Shown here: piece by piece, positions 1 to 8,315 of the stretch | How the letters are laid out: the number at the start of each line of letters is the position of its first letter | How positions within the stretch are numbered: the first letter of the stretch is position 1 | Origin: Paenibacillus zeisoli | GTDB taxonomy: Bacteria; Bacillota; Bacilli; Paenibacillales; Paenibacillaceae | Direction of reading: 5' to 3' | Length of the DNA stretch: 64,000 bases | NCBI RefSeq assembly: GCF_003994465.1 | Contig: NZ_RZNX01000003.1 | Coordinates: 339,283 to 403,282, forward strand | The notes under the pieces: model-generated | Seen by the model: only the letters and a program-made list of their open reading frames with translations | Told to the model about the DNA's origin: nothing | The model's database searches: none | Position numbers and translations under genes: made by a program

Positions 1-308
1 TTTTTGGTGATGAAATCTTCAATTTGCGCGGTCTGCTTAGCCAGGTCCTGATCTGCACTTACCGTGGTAATATCAGCGTTATATTTGACAGCCGCTAATT
101 GGGCTCCTTTGGACATTGCAACAAAGAACGGGTTGCCTAATGTTGGAACGGTCAAACCGATCTTGAGCTTTTTGCCGGATTCTGTGCCGGATGCAGACTT
201 TGCATCCTGTGTCCCGGTTGCTGCCGTGTCCGTACCGCTTGAACAAGCGGACATCAGGACCAATAGAACTGCGGAAAGAATAAGCATCAGTGATTTTGTT
301 ATTTTCAA
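1..308 (-). CDS. Sugar ABC transporter substrate-binding lipoprotein, RbsB type (partial)
   Basis: The N-terminal 102 residues are present and the rest lies beyond the window start. A TTG start at 308 follows a GGGGGT SD about 8 bases upstream. A lipoprotein signal peptide ends in LMSAC (Cys22). The mature part, after a Ser/Thr/Gly/Ala-rich linker, reads KIGLTVPTLGNPFFVAMSKG, which is typical of the periplasmic-binding-protein family for ribose, fructose and similar sugars. It should capture a sugar outside the membrane for an ABC importer encoded further left. The long leader carries an operator that also occurs in front of the neighbouring fructokinase gene, so fructose or a related sugar is a reasonable guess for the ligand. 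The family call is firm; the ligand is inference. Confidence 0.85.
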   Translation of the reverse strand, partial: MKITKSLMLILSAVLLVLMSACSSGTDTAATGTQDAKSASGTESGKKLKIGLTVPTLGNPFFVAMSKGAQLAAVKYNADITTVSADQDLAKQTAQIEDFITK

Positions 309-687
309 AGTTTATACCCCCAAGTTATAGTGTGTTGTGCTAATCATGGATTAGCAGGAATGCGACCATACAGTGACCTTAAATCAGCCTGGAGTGAAGC
401 CGGACGATATCTATTTAGCCGTAGATCGCCTCAGTTCGCTCTCCTTTGGTACGTGCACCATCCTCCTTGAAAAAATATGGACCTACCTATTCATGCCCCC
501 TGGACTTCCAAAAAACGCCGTTTGTGACCACCTCCTTATCAGACTAACCGGGCGAAATATAGCGCTTACATTTTAAGAGAATTAAATTATTCCTTTTTCT
601 AGTTCCCTATTGCATCGTATAAATTGATTATTTAAGCTTATTTTTGATTATATGTGGTCATTTAATCGATTACTATGCTCATTTCGA
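309..687 (-). other. Long 5' leader of the sugar-binding protein gene
   Basis: About 370 bases separate the promoter from the TTG start at 308. The minus strand here carries two SD-like AAGGAGG stretches (near 536 and 472), each followed only by very short reading frames. A cre-like sequence (TGTAAGCGCTATAT, complement of 557-570) matches the catabolite-repression consensus in its core but not in its last two bases. I recognise no riboswitch class. Confidence 0.35.
663..672. promoter_or_regulatory. LacI-type operator TAATCGATTA
   Basis: This perfect 10-bp palindrome with a central CG sits just downstream of the promoter at 688-716, around +10 to +19. The same 10-mer occurs twice in the operator in front of the fructokinase gene (1728-1749). 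The position suits a repressor that blocks early elongation. Confidence 0.65.
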
Positions 688-716
688 ATTATAATTTGCT
701 CAATTTTTACTGTCAA
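688..716 (-). promoter_or_regulatory. Consensus SigA promoter for the sugar transport operon
   Basis: On the minus strand TTGACA (716-711) is followed after 17 bases by TATAAT (693-688). Both boxes match the consensus perfectly. Predicted transcription starts near 681 and runs toward the binding-protein gene. Confidence 0.8.
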
Positions 717-726
717 CCCAAAATAT

Positions 727-1701
727 TCATCTATGGCGACTTAATTCCTCGTTCATAAATTCACAAATATCCTCCTGCCTTGGCATAGCCGGGATGGCTC
801 CTTTTTTAGTGGTGGCTAGAGCCCCTACAGCATTTCCGTAACGAACCATTTCCACATAGTCCTCTTCACTAAGACTCGCTAGGCGGCCTCCCTTTTCAAG
901 CAGCTTATTCAGAAAACCGCCCAGAAAAGCATCACCCGCACCCGTGGTATCTACCGTATGAACCTCGTAAGCAGGAACAAAGGCACTATAATCTCTACAG
1001 TGGAAATAGCATCCCCTCTCGCCCAGCGTTATCAGAATAACAGGTGTACCATATTGTTCGTACAGGTGCGCAGCGCCTTCCTCCAGTTCATCCGCAGACG
1101 TGAGAAACTGCATTTCTTCGAAAGACAGCTTAACAATATCGGCATAACCCAGCCCCTTTGCTATAGCTTCCTTCGCAGACCACTCATCTTTCCAAAGATC
1201 GGGCCGGAGATTAGGATCGAATGAAATCAGCGCTCCGCATTCACTTGCCTGCTTACAAGCCTCCAACGTTGCCGTAGCAGCAGGCTCATGGGTCATGGAA
1301 ACAGAACCAAAATGAAAAATTCTAGCATTTCGAAGCATCTCAGGATTGACTTCGGAACTGTTCAACTCAGTATCTGCGCCAGGGTTCCGATAAAAACTGA
1401 AGCTTCGTTCACCCTCTTCATTTAAATGCACAAAAGCAAGCGTGGTTGAGGTATCGGATGAGAAGACAACTCCAGACGTCTCAATACCGTTGTTCTCTAG
1501 GCAGTCAACTAGGAATCGGCCAAACTGATCCTGGCCTACTTTGCCAATAAAGGCCGTCTTCCTTCCCAGCTTGGACAGTGCAGTAAGCACATTGGCCGGT
1601 GCCCCTCCGGGGTTGCGCTCGAACAGTACATTTCCATGGTCAGACCACCCCGATGGTGTAAAATCAATTAATACTTCTCCCAGTGCTACAACATCCCACA
1701 C
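727..1701 (-). CDS. scrK: Fructokinase, PfkB family
   Basis: This ATP-dependent sugar kinase of 324 residues most likely phosphorylates fructose in the cytoplasm. Both PfkB signatures are visible: GGAPANVLTALSKLG near residue 32 and DTTGAGDAF at 251-259, with catalytic Asp257. The start is GTG at 1701, after AGGTGG at a 9-base spacing. Length and motifs fit ScrK-type fructokinases rather than ribokinase, but 2-keto-3-deoxygluconate kinase cannot be excluded. It has its own promoter and a double operator shared with the transporter gene downstream, which suggests a single sugar regulon. Confidence 0.85.
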   Translation of the reverse strand: MWDVVALGEVLIDFTPSGWSDHGNVLFERNPGGAPANVLTALSKLGRKTAFIGKVGQDQFGRFLVDCLENNGIETSGVVFSSDTSTTLAFVHLNEEGERSFSFYRNPGADTELNSSEVNPEMLRNARIFHFGSVSMTHEPAATATLEACKQASECGALISFDPNLRPDLWKDEWSAKEAIAKGLGYADIVKLSFEEMQFLTSADELEEGAAHLYEQYGTPVILITLGERGCYFHCRDYSAFVPAYEVHTVDTTGAGDAFLGGFLNKLLEKGGRLASLSEEDYVEMVRYGNAVGALATTKKGAIPAMPRQEDICEFMNEELSRHR

Positions 1702-1727
1702 AACTATTTACCACCTTCCTGATCTGT

Positions 1728-1749
1728 TAATCGATTACGTAATCGATTA
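1728..1749. promoter_or_regulatory. 22-bp perfect palindrome operator in front of the fructokinase gene
   Basis: Two TAATCGATTA units separated by CG make a perfect 22-bp palindrome that covers the predicted start site of the fructokinase promoter (about +1 to +21). The unit recurs at 663-672. LacI-family repressors typically bind such palindromes with a central CG. No such regulator gene is visible in the window. Confidence 0.75.
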
Positions 1750-1754
1750 GTCAG

Positions 1755-1784
1755 ATTATAATAACTTACCTTCTTCCATGTCAA
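1755..1784 (-). promoter_or_regulatory. SigA promoter of the fructokinase gene
   Basis: On the minus strand TTGACA (1784-1779) is followed after 18 bases by TATAAT (1760-1755). Transcription should begin near 1748, inside the operator. Confidence 0.8.
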
Positions 1785-1831
1785 TTAAATCCTTAGTCTA
1801 CATAATTGTTCAAAACAAATTAGAAAATATA

Positions 1832-1860
1832 ACAAAAAAGACCTGGCCCCATAGGCCAAG
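1832..1860 (-). terminator. Terminator of the phage-tail operon
   Basis: On the minus strand CTTGGCC pairs with GGCCAGG across a 5-base loop and is followed by TCTTTTTT. It lies 18 bases after the last gene of the tail operon. Confidence 0.8.
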
Positions 1861-1878
1861 CCATTACAATATCACCCT

Positions 1879-2214
1879 TCAGCCTCTAGTTCCCATCATC
1901 CTCTGAAGCTTGGCTTCCAGAATCGCCTGATTATCCAGGATATCCGAGAGCATCTCATAGAGAACCTGATTGGAGATCTCTGTTGTCCGTAAGCCCTGGG
2001 TGCGCTTCGACTGCCGAAGCCGGATCTCTTCAGACTTGACCCTCAAAGGATCTGCGGCTATATGGAAGTGGTTCGCACCTGATCTAGGCTTCTTGGCAGG
2101 AAGCGGGGATTTCAACACGTTAGATGACACCAGCTCTTCCGCCTGCTCTTCTGTACCCGGCTTATTCTCTGAGGAGATGGTCGCTTTCAGCGAGCTATCC
2201 TTCTTAGTTCCCAC
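1879..2214 (-). CDS. Hypothetical protein at the end of the phage-tail operon
   Basis: This hydrophilic protein of 111 residues is rich in Lys, Glu and Ser, with a probable helical C-terminus (ISNQVLYEMLSDILDNQ and following). The GTG start at 2214 overlaps the stop of the previous gene by 11 bases, so it is translationally coupled. No family is recognised. Its place after the fibre genes and before the operon terminator suggests a structural accessory or fibre assembly factor. Confidence 0.6.
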   Translation of the reverse strand: MGTKKDSSLKATISSENKPGTEEQAEELVSSNVLKSPLPAKKPRSGANHFHIAADPLRVKSEEIRLRQSKRTQGLRTTEISNQVLYEMLSDILDNQAILEAKLQRMMGTRG

Positions 2215-2644
2215 TATTCACCACCACCTTCATCTCGGCATTGCGGTCCAGCCCCAAGGTTCTGACACGGAACTCGCCTGGCTCTTCACTTGTAATCGTA
2301 ATTTCGGCTGCGCCATCCGAACATTTCACCTGCTGCTGGATTCCACTAACTTCAACAAGAATGGGTTCGTTATACTCGCGCAGGAGTTGACCCTTCCAGT
2401 CAGACACTACAATCTGCAGGGTTAACACATCCTTGCCGTCTCCGGTAATCGTGGTCTTATCCGCCCTGATATCCGAATGTATCCCCTCAAAGGCACCATG
2501 AACATAACGGGTGAACATCAGGTTAGGATTCTTATAATGCTCCTCATCAATTGGAATCAGCAGCTCTGATAGGACTTCTCCAGATAACTCACTTAGTCCC
2601 TCTACTCTTCCATCAGCGTCTATTTGTGCATAATAGTTAGGCAA
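2204..2644 (-). CDS. Hypothetical tail-operon protein with an Ig-like C-terminal half
   Basis: The protein has 146 residues when started at TTG 2644, which follows GGGAGG by 8 bases. A longer frame from 2680 would overlap the fibre gene by 44 bases. The N-terminus (MPNYYAQIDADGRVEGLSEL) resembles the small adaptor proteins that follow tail fibres in PBSX-like clusters. The C-terminal half has an alternating beta pattern (TLQIVVSDWKGQLL, then AEITITSEEPGEFRVRTLGL), like Ig-like invasin/Big domains. A role in fibre decoration or assembly is inference. Confidence 0.6.
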   Translation of the reverse strand: MPNYYAQIDADGRVEGLSELSGEVLSELLIPIDEEHYKNPNLMFTRYVHGAFEGIHSDIRADKTTITGDGKDVLTLQIVVSDWKGQLLREYNEPILVEVSGIQQQVKCSDGAAEITITSEEPGEFRVRTLGLDRNAEMKVVVNSGN

Positions 2645-4109
2645 ATTCGATAACCTCCCATGCGTATGAGTTGTATGCAAACGGGAAGCTGAGCGTGGAT
2701 TGCACGGTTAGTTTGGTAGAGGACACCAGCTCCGCAACCAGATCCGTCTCTGTATATTCCAGACGAGTACTGCCCCATTCAGGTCTTGATTGAAACCCGG
2801 TAAAATGCACGTTAATAAATGTTTTGTTCATATCCACGGCATCAATGATAATCTCCCTGTAGTTGGTATATTCCCCTGTGCTGCTATCTGCACGAAGAAA
2901 TCCTCGTCCCCGCTGTACTTTCTTGATCCCCACACCTCTCCACCCCAATCCATCGTTGAACTGAAAATTCCCGTTATCCACCCGCAGGGAAATCCCGTTC
3001 ACCTTCTCGGCCTGCGGCTGGTCCCCTGATAATCTGGACTGGATCGAGGCATTCAGATAAATGGTCTTGTTCCCGTTGCGCTGGGCCAGAACTAACCGGT
3101 CCTTGTTGTCATAATTCCGCAGGCCTTCGTTCCACCGGCCGACCGAGGGCTGCACAGTAACCGCATGTTCATAAGGGATATCCACATAAAGATAACCCCA
3201 GTCTGGAATCTGGTAAGTGCCGGCTTTTACGCGAAAATAAGTACCTGCTGGTCCGTTCATCACGATGATTTCCCTCTCAAGCGTAAGCACACCGGCTCCG
3301 TTGTCGGTCACATTGCCTTCGGCCATAATACTCAGTCCTTGAAGCCTCGCATTCACTCCCCAAGGTCGTATATCCTCAAGCGCATCCCCATCAGCTTGGC
3401 CATGATATCTGCTATAGACAGCCAGACAGGAAATGACCGTTCTTGTTGATACAGCATGGGCTGTAACCGTCAGCCTTACATAGGTAGCATCCTGACTTTG
3501 ATTAAATGGAATCATGCTGAACGGCTCATACATGCCTCCCCCGAACGTAAATACCGGGGTCCAGGTCGCTGCATCGTTACTGACCTCGATCGTAAATCCT
3601 TTGGGCATTGTGCTCAGATCCGAGCCAACCCAAGAGCCGAAGGACATGCCCTCTACCTGGATATGCCGTTTGCCCAAGAAGATTGTAATGGACTGGGGGA
3701 GAACGGCCTCTTTGGGAAGCGACCACAAATGATTATCCCCCTTGCTGCCCCACTGGAACGTATAGGGTGTCGTCGGAACCCCTGTGAGTTCACCTCCGGT
3801 GATTGTGACTGACTTATATCTAGCTATGTTAGAACTTAGGCCCCCTGAACGCAGATGCTGGCGCTCGATTGAGCTTTTTGCGATCTTGTCGCCAAGAATG
3901 GCGCCCACCGCTACTTTCTCGCTGGTGACTGCTCCTGAAGCAATCCCTTCCTTGCCGATCTGGGGTGCATCACCCGGCTTCCCGGTATGACGGTGCCCTC
4001 TGGTATCATTGAACAAGGCATCTATAGCCTGGATATTCTCATTTTGTGCTAACCGCCTAACCGTATCTGCAGCTTCAAATGTCTTAAGCCCTGTTGGTAA
4101 ATTCCCCAT
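2637..4109 (-). CDS. Phage-tail fibre or receptor-binding protein
   Basis: The protein has 490 residues and an ATG start after AGGGAGTG. The N-terminal ~90 residues (NDTRGHRHTGKPGDAPQIG, then GAVTSEKVAVGAILGDKIA) are typical of Firmicute tail-fibre attachment regions. Residues of about 95-240 resemble a discoidin/F5-8C-type carbohydrate-binding fold, with the ITIFLG, FTIEVSNDAATWTPV and YVRLTVTA strands. The rest is beta-rich with no recognised domain. It follows the baseplate genes, the usual place for the host-recognition module. The specific receptor cannot be inferred. Confidence 0.75.
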   Translation of the reverse strand: MGNLPTGLKTFEAADTVRRLAQNENIQAIDALFNDTRGHRHTGKPGDAPQIGKEGIASGAVTSEKVAVGAILGDKIAKSSIERQHLRSGGLSSNIARYKSVTITGGELTGVPTTPYTFQWGSKGDNHLWSLPKEAVLPQSITIFLGKRHIQVEGMSFGSWVGSDLSTMPKGFTIEVSNDAATWTPVFTFGGGMYEPFSMIPFNQSQDATYVRLTVTAHAVSTRTVISCLAVYSRYHGQADGDALEDIRPWGVNARLQGLSIMAEGNVTDNGAGVLTLEREIIVMNGPAGTYFRVKAGTYQIPDWGYLYVDIPYEHAVTVQPSVGRWNEGLRNYDNKDRLVLAQRNGNKTIYLNASIQSRLSGDQPQAEKVNGISLRVDNGNFQFNDGLGWRGVGIKKVQRGRGFLRADSSTGEYTNYREIIIDAVDMNKTFINVHFTGFQSRPEWGSTRLEYTETDLVAELVSSTKLTVQSTLSFPFAYNSYAWEVIEFA

Positions 4110-4127
4110 CCATCGTCACTCCCTTTC

Positions 4128-4691
4128 CTATGGCTTCCATACCTCCAGCTGATCCCAATTCTTATGCAGCGCCTCCAATTCATCCCATGTGAGTTCCGCC
4201 TTATCGAGCTCTTCCCACCGCAGATAGGTGAACTGGTAATTCACATTCAGATGGGCGGGCACAATCTCGCGGACGGCCGCTTTAACATCATTCAGGTTGG
4301 GCGGAATACCTCTTCTCCCAATGAATGTAATGACGACTTCGTAGTCGGCAAAATTCTCCTTAACCTCGACTTCCCCGTTCTGGAACGAATCAACCACCGT
4401 TTTGATCCCGGCTACGGTTACCGTACCAGATCCGCGCAGTTTGGACTTGATCAGGGAACGCCGCTGGTCACTCGGCTTGCTCTCCTGAACAGGAATGCCG
4501 CAAATCTCTTCCCATTTCGCCAGACCCCAGGTGGCTGTATCCACAAAGAACTGGTTAAGCACATCCTGCACCTGTTCATGATAGCGGATTAATTCGGCCG
4601 ATTCCCTTCCGAGCAGATGATTCACAATCCTGGAATCCGAATAATACTTTGGAAGATAATCGTGCATGTCTAGCTCAATATTACGTAACAA
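4128..4691 (-). CDS. xkdU: Baseplate wedge protein, XkdU/YmfQ family (DUF2313)
   Basis: The protein has 187 residues. The MHDYLPKYYSDSRIVNHLLG start region and the IPVQESKPSDQRRSLIKSKL motif mark the family that follows baseplate J in contractile tails and links baseplate to fibres. The frame opens at TTG 4691, overlapping the end of the baseplate J gene by 11 bases; an ATG eight codons in is an alternative start. The C-terminus has repeated Trp/Leu/Asp stretches (YLRWEELDKAELTWDELEAL). Confidence 0.8.
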   Translation of the reverse strand: MLRNIELDMHDYLPKYYSDSRIVNHLLGRESAELIRYHEQVQDVLNQFFVDTATWGLAKWEEICGIPVQESKPSDQRRSLIKSKLRGSGTVTVAGIKTVVDSFQNGEVEVKENFADYEVVITFIGRRGIPPNLNDVKAAVREIVPAHLNVNYQFTYLRWEELDKAELTWDELEALHKNWDQLEVWKP

Positions 4692-5742
4692 TAAAGTTCA
4701 CCGCCCCGGGCACAGCAACCTGGTCTTCTTCCATGTGAAGATTTCCGGGTTCGCCATTGAGGGTCAAATCATCAAAATCAATAACCGTCTCAATATTCAA
4801 CAATAAGCCAAGGATCCGATTATAGCGTACAGTCGACTCCTGAAATGCCAAATCAGCCAAATACTCAGCCAGTTCCTTAAGAAACAACTCTTTAATCTCC
4901 GCAAGCGAGGCTCCACCAGCAAGAGTCACCTTGGCGACTACCTCGATCGGAATCTCAACAGCAGGAGATACTGTAACCTTGGCTCCAACCGGTCTGCGCT
5001 CTTCGACGGCCACCCGGACGTTCTCTATAATAGGAGGCTTCGGTGCCCGTTTGTCGTCGGATAGAAGAGCAAGCTTCACCGTCCCGTTCCCCTTCCAGAC
5101 GGGGAACACCTTCACATCCCCGACTCCCGGCACCTCAAGCGCCCACTGCCGGTAATGCCAGACATTCCCGCTGGTCGCCGGTCTTCTCACCCTGTCGAGA
5201 TATCTCCCGAGCAGCGATTCGTCCGACTCCAGATCGGCCCCGTTGATGAAGGCCTCCGTATTCGTTACATTCACAATCCCCGAAAGATTGCCGAGTACCA
5301 GCTTAATCTGGCGTGCGGCCACGTTGCCTCGGCTTCCTCCCAATACGGCCTCTGCATGTACCTGCAATGTACCTGATTGAATCTTTCCGGCTTCCGTAGT
5401 CACGAAGCTCACCGGCTCCTCTTGGTCGGTGGAGACCACTGTTCCCGCCGGAACCGTTATATCGTTATCTCCACTGAACTCAAGCATTCCCTGAGCTCTC
5501 ACACTGGGGCGCCGGGCCAGCCCGAATTCCTGTGCTCTAAGCTCCAGATATTCCGACGGCTGCTGAGGACCGGCAAATCCGAACCGAAGTACATTGTCCA
5601 GCTCTATGTAGGCGTGAGCCATTTCAATCGCCGCCGGAGCGAGCAGATCATAAGTGACGGCCCCTTGGCGTTTATCAATATCATCCGGGATCTGGGCGAG
5701 CATCCGCTGCAAAATGGCAGATTGAGTCTCTTTCTCATACAT
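4681..5742 (-). CDS. xkdT: Baseplate J-like protein, XkdT
   Basis: The protein has 353 residues. The features ALEVPGVGDVKVFPVWKGNG and RRPVGAKVTVSPAVEIPIEV are the conserved core of the baseplate J family, the wedge protein that triggers sheath contraction. The ATG start at 5742 lies just after the stop of the upstream gene, with AGGAGG 11-12 bases before it. Order and length match xkdT of the PBSX cluster of Bacillus subtilis. Confidence 0.9.
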   Translation of the reverse strand: MYEKETQSAILQRMLAQIPDDIDKRQGAVTYDLLAPAAIEMAHAYIELDNVLRFGFAGPQQPSEYLELRAQEFGLARRPSVRAQGMLEFSGDNDITVPAGTVVSTDQEEPVSFVTTEAGKIQSGTLQVHAEAVLGGSRGNVAARQIKLVLGNLSGIVNVTNTEAFINGADLESDESLLGRYLDRVRRPATSGNVWHYRQWALEVPGVGDVKVFPVWKGNGTVKLALLSDDKRAPKPPIIENVRVAVEERRPVGAKVTVSPAVEIPIEVVAKVTLAGGASLAEIKELFLKELAEYLADLAFQESTVRYNRILGLLLNIETVIDFDDLTLNGEPGNLHMEEDQVAVPGAVNFIVT

Positions 5743-5744
5743 GG

Positions 5745-6158
5745 CTAAATCTTCACCTCCTGTTCGATCAGGCCTTCACTTGTCTGCACCATAAAAGTCA
5801 CGTGGAGCTCATCCGCCTTACGGACGACCTGGAAGCGGCTAACCCCCTCAATCCGGTCATCATAGCTTAGCGCTTCGGTAATTACTCTTGTGATCTCGCT
5901 CTTCAGGAGCTCCTGAGAAATGTCCTGGCCCAGCAGGCTATCCAGCTCACAGCCGTATTGACCGTTATAGATAAGATACCGGTAACGTGGGGTGATAATG
6001 GCCTTACGGATATATTGGCGCAGAGCTTCCATTCCCTCTATCATTCGCCCTGTAATCTCTCCAGAATCGAAATCAAGGGCGTAGGTCCGCGAGGCTCGCG
6101 GCTGCGGCTTCAACAGAACAAATCTCTCTTCCTGCTTCCTCAGCGGAGATAGAGCCAT
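5745..6158 (-). CDS. xkdS: Baseplate protein XkdS (DUF2634, gp25-like)
   Basis: The protein has 137 residues. It carries RTYALDFDSGEITGRMIEGM and the conserved YRYLIYNGQYGCELDSLLGQ segment of the DUF2634 family, a relative of T4 gp25. It nucleates sheath assembly at the baseplate. Its start overlaps the end of the preceding gene at 6158, so the genes are translationally coupled. Confidence 0.88.
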   Translation of the reverse strand: MALSPLRKQEERFVLLKPQPRASRTYALDFDSGEITGRMIEGMEALRQYIRKAIITPRYRYLIYNGQYGCELDSLLGQDISQELLKSEITRVITEALSYDDRIEGVSRFQVVRKADELHVTFMVQTSEGLIEQEVKI

Positions 6159-6643
6159 TAGTACATCACCGCCCGGTCCAAAATAATATAGAACTGCCCC
6201 TGCTGAATTCCGGCAACCAGCACCCGGTCATCCTTCTTCAGTTCATCCACGAACTCAAGCTCGGCTTCCTCCACCGTCTGATCCGCATCCGATAAGTCGA
6301 GACTGGTGAATGACAAGGGGTGATCATGCGGCCCAGGGGGCATCTGCACCATGGTCACACCCACCTTCAGACCTGTCGGCGGAGCCGGCAGGGGCGGGCT
6401 GCTGGCGGAGATTTTCGTTCCTCCGCTGCTCTTCAGATTGATCGTGCGTTTGTGCTTGGTAAGTGACTCGGCGACGATCAGGTCGTCCTTTTCCAGTTCC
6501 ACATTCATGTGATCCACCTTGATCTTGAGCTCTGGAGGCGCGCTCGTTACCGTCGCCAGCTCTATGGAGACATCCGAGTTGTATCCGATCGCCCGGATTA
6601 ACTGGACAAGCTGGCTTGCTCCAGAGCCTTCAATTCTCTCCAT
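6158..6643 (-). CDS. xkdR: Tail protein XkdR (DUF2577)
   Basis: The protein has 161 residues. It matches the DUF2577 family in length and layout: an N-terminal helix (LVQLIRAIGYNSD), then PPELKIKVDHMNVELEKDDL, and a C-terminal beta stretch DDRVLVAGIQQGQFYIILDR that resembles the spike-hub OB-fold partner. In PBSX-like tails it lies between the hub protein XkdQ and baseplate XkdS, as here. It is probably part of the hub or spike. Confidence 0.85.
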   Translation of the reverse strand: MERIEGSGASQLVQLIRAIGYNSDVSIELATVTSAPPELKIKVDHMNVELEKDDLIVAESLTKHKRTINLKSSGGTKISASSPPLPAPPTGLKVGVTMVQMPPGPHDHPLSFTSLDLSDADQTVEEAELEFVDELKKDDRVLVAGIQQGQFYIILDRAVMY

Positions 6644-6648
6644 ATGGG

Positions 6649-7659
6649 CTAGGCCTCCTTAGACTCCTTATATTCCATCTTGGGCAGTTCGTCTGTTGCT
6701 GACAGAGTCAATGACATCTTGTGAGTTCCGCCCTCAAAAGAGTGGTCGTCCGAAGACACATAGTACCCGCCAAGAATCCCTGTCATGGACTCCTTGACGT
6801 AGACCGCTGAACCCGACACTACCTCATCGATGCCCAGACACTCGATATGGGCCTCATCGTCGATGGTGCCCATCTCCTTCAGCAGCTGCTTGGCACGCTG
6901 CTCCATTTGGGACCTCATCATACTCTGGTCCGGCTTCTCCAAATGCTGCATAATGCCGAAGCGCCGGATCAGCTCGGCATCCTTGGCGCTTGCCGTCATT
7001 TCCTTCTTCTTATTGTCTCCGCCGGCTACCTTGATCTGTGTCTTCATCTCTTCAATCGATTGGGCGTAGCTGGCACCCAGGATGTTGACGCCGTTCTCCA
7101 GCACCCATTTCACTTCCTGCTCCTTGCGAGGGAGGAGATGCAGCTTGCCTTCCCGGGAAGTCAGATAGAACTGCTCCCCTGTCTGCTTACGGGTCTCCGT
7201 GATGGCTATCACCATCATTTCGAATAAGGTCTTGTCACGAAATACGAGCTTCGGGATCACAAATCCGGTATCCTTGATCTCGCCCAGATCTACGGAGAAC
7301 TCGCTGCACAGCTTCCTGACCACATCGGATGCCTTCATACTGCGAAAGATCTTCGTGTCTTTGTTCTTGGTCAAATAAATGTTCTCATCATAAGCCGTCA
7401 GCGACATTTGTCCCTCCGCATCGATCGAGTCTGCGAAAATAACGCCGCGAAACAGCTCCTTCTTCTCGCCCATCATCAGCCGCAGCTCATTTCCCTTCTC
7501 CGGCCTCTGAAGGCGGCTCCGCATATCTGCTGTATTCGACAGCTCAACGACCAGCTTACGGGAAGCCTGCTTGCTGTCCCCCGACCAGCGAATGGACTTT
7601 ACAATCGGATCAAGGAAGGTCTGAACCCCGGATTCGATGTAGACAATACTCCAGTTCAT
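6649..7659 (-). CDS. xkdQ: Baseplate hub protein XkdQ
   Basis: The protein has 336 residues. The opening WSIVYIESGVQTFLDPIVKS and the later ASYAQSIEEMKTQIKVAGGD segment are typical of XkdQ/YqbQ, the gp27/gpD-like hub at the distal end of the tail tube. The ATG start at 7659 overlaps the stop of the LysM gene by 4 bases. Confidence 0.88.
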   Translation of the reverse strand: MNWSIVYIESGVQTFLDPIVKSIRWSGDSKQASRKLVVELSNTADMRSRLQRPEKGNELRLMMGEKKELFRGVIFADSIDAEGQMSLTAYDENIYLTKNKDTKIFRSMKASDVVRKLCSEFSVDLGEIKDTGFVIPKLVFRDKTLFEMMVIAITETRKQTGEQFYLTSREGKLHLLPRKEQEVKWVLENGVNILGASYAQSIEEMKTQIKVAGGDNKKKEMTASAKDAELIRRFGIMQHLEKPDQSMMRSQMEQRAKQLLKEMGTIDDEAHIECLGIDEVVSGSAVYVKESMTGILGGYYVSSDDHSFEGGTHKMSLTLSATDELPKMEYKESKEA

Positions 7660-8315
7660 GAAGGAATCACCAGCTTCTGACCCGGGTAGATCGAATTCGG
7701 GTTCTTCCCGATCGTCAGCTGATTCAAGCTGTAAATCTCATTCCACCGATCACCCTTTCCGAGTGTCCGCTGGGCGATTTTCCACAGCGTATCACCGAGA
7801 ATAACGACATAAGCCTTGGGCGGAATTCTGGAGTCCGGGCGGGTATTTCCCTCCGCCACTACGGCACTACCCGACTCGTTCTTCTCGATCTGCCGGAACT
7901 GAACTTCTTCATACTGCTTCAGTTCAAGCTCGTAATACACATCGCCAGGACTCCCAGCGCGCTCACTATATTGGAACGACCTGATGGTCACCTGCTTCTT
8001 GATCTCAGTTCCCGTAATACTAAGGCGGATCGGTCTGCGTGCAGCCATCCAGCCTTCAATCAGCTCCACAGTCTTCCACGGATTCATAAGATCCTCATAC
8101 TCGCAATAGCCGGGATGATAGTCACGGGGGAAAAAAGAAGAGAACGAGTACACCTTGAGCTCGGCTTCCCCGATAATCGTGTATTCCCCAAGCTGGGTCA
8201 CCTTCACATCTTCATAACTATGGGAACTCTTGACCGAGAGCTGCTCCGGGTTAACGGGCAGCCACAGCCATTCCTTCATATCCAGCGTAGATAACCAGAA
8301 TTCCAGTGAAGCCAT
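7656..8315 (-). CDS. xkdP: LysM-domain tail protein XkdP
   Basis: The protein has 219 residues. The N-terminal part (KEWLWLPVNPEQLSVKSSHS and following) is the conserved XkdP core. A C-terminal LysM domain occupies the last ~50 residues (YVVILGDTLWKIAQRTLGKG, ending in YPGQKLVIPS). LysM binds peptidoglycan, so the protein probably helps the tail tip engage or cross the cell wall. Its start overlaps the tape-measure stop at 8315. Confidence 0.9.
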   Translation of the reverse strand: MASLEFWLSTLDMKEWLWLPVNPEQLSVKSSHSYEDVKVTQLGEYTIIGEAELKVYSFSSFFPRDYHPGYCEYEDLMNPWKTVELIEGWMAARRPIRLSITGTEIKKQVTIRSFQYSERAGSPGDVYYELELKQYEEVQFRQIEKNESGSAVVAEGNTRPDSRIPPKAYVVILGDTLWKIAQRTLGKGDRWNEIYSLNQLTIGKNPNSIYPGQKLVIPS

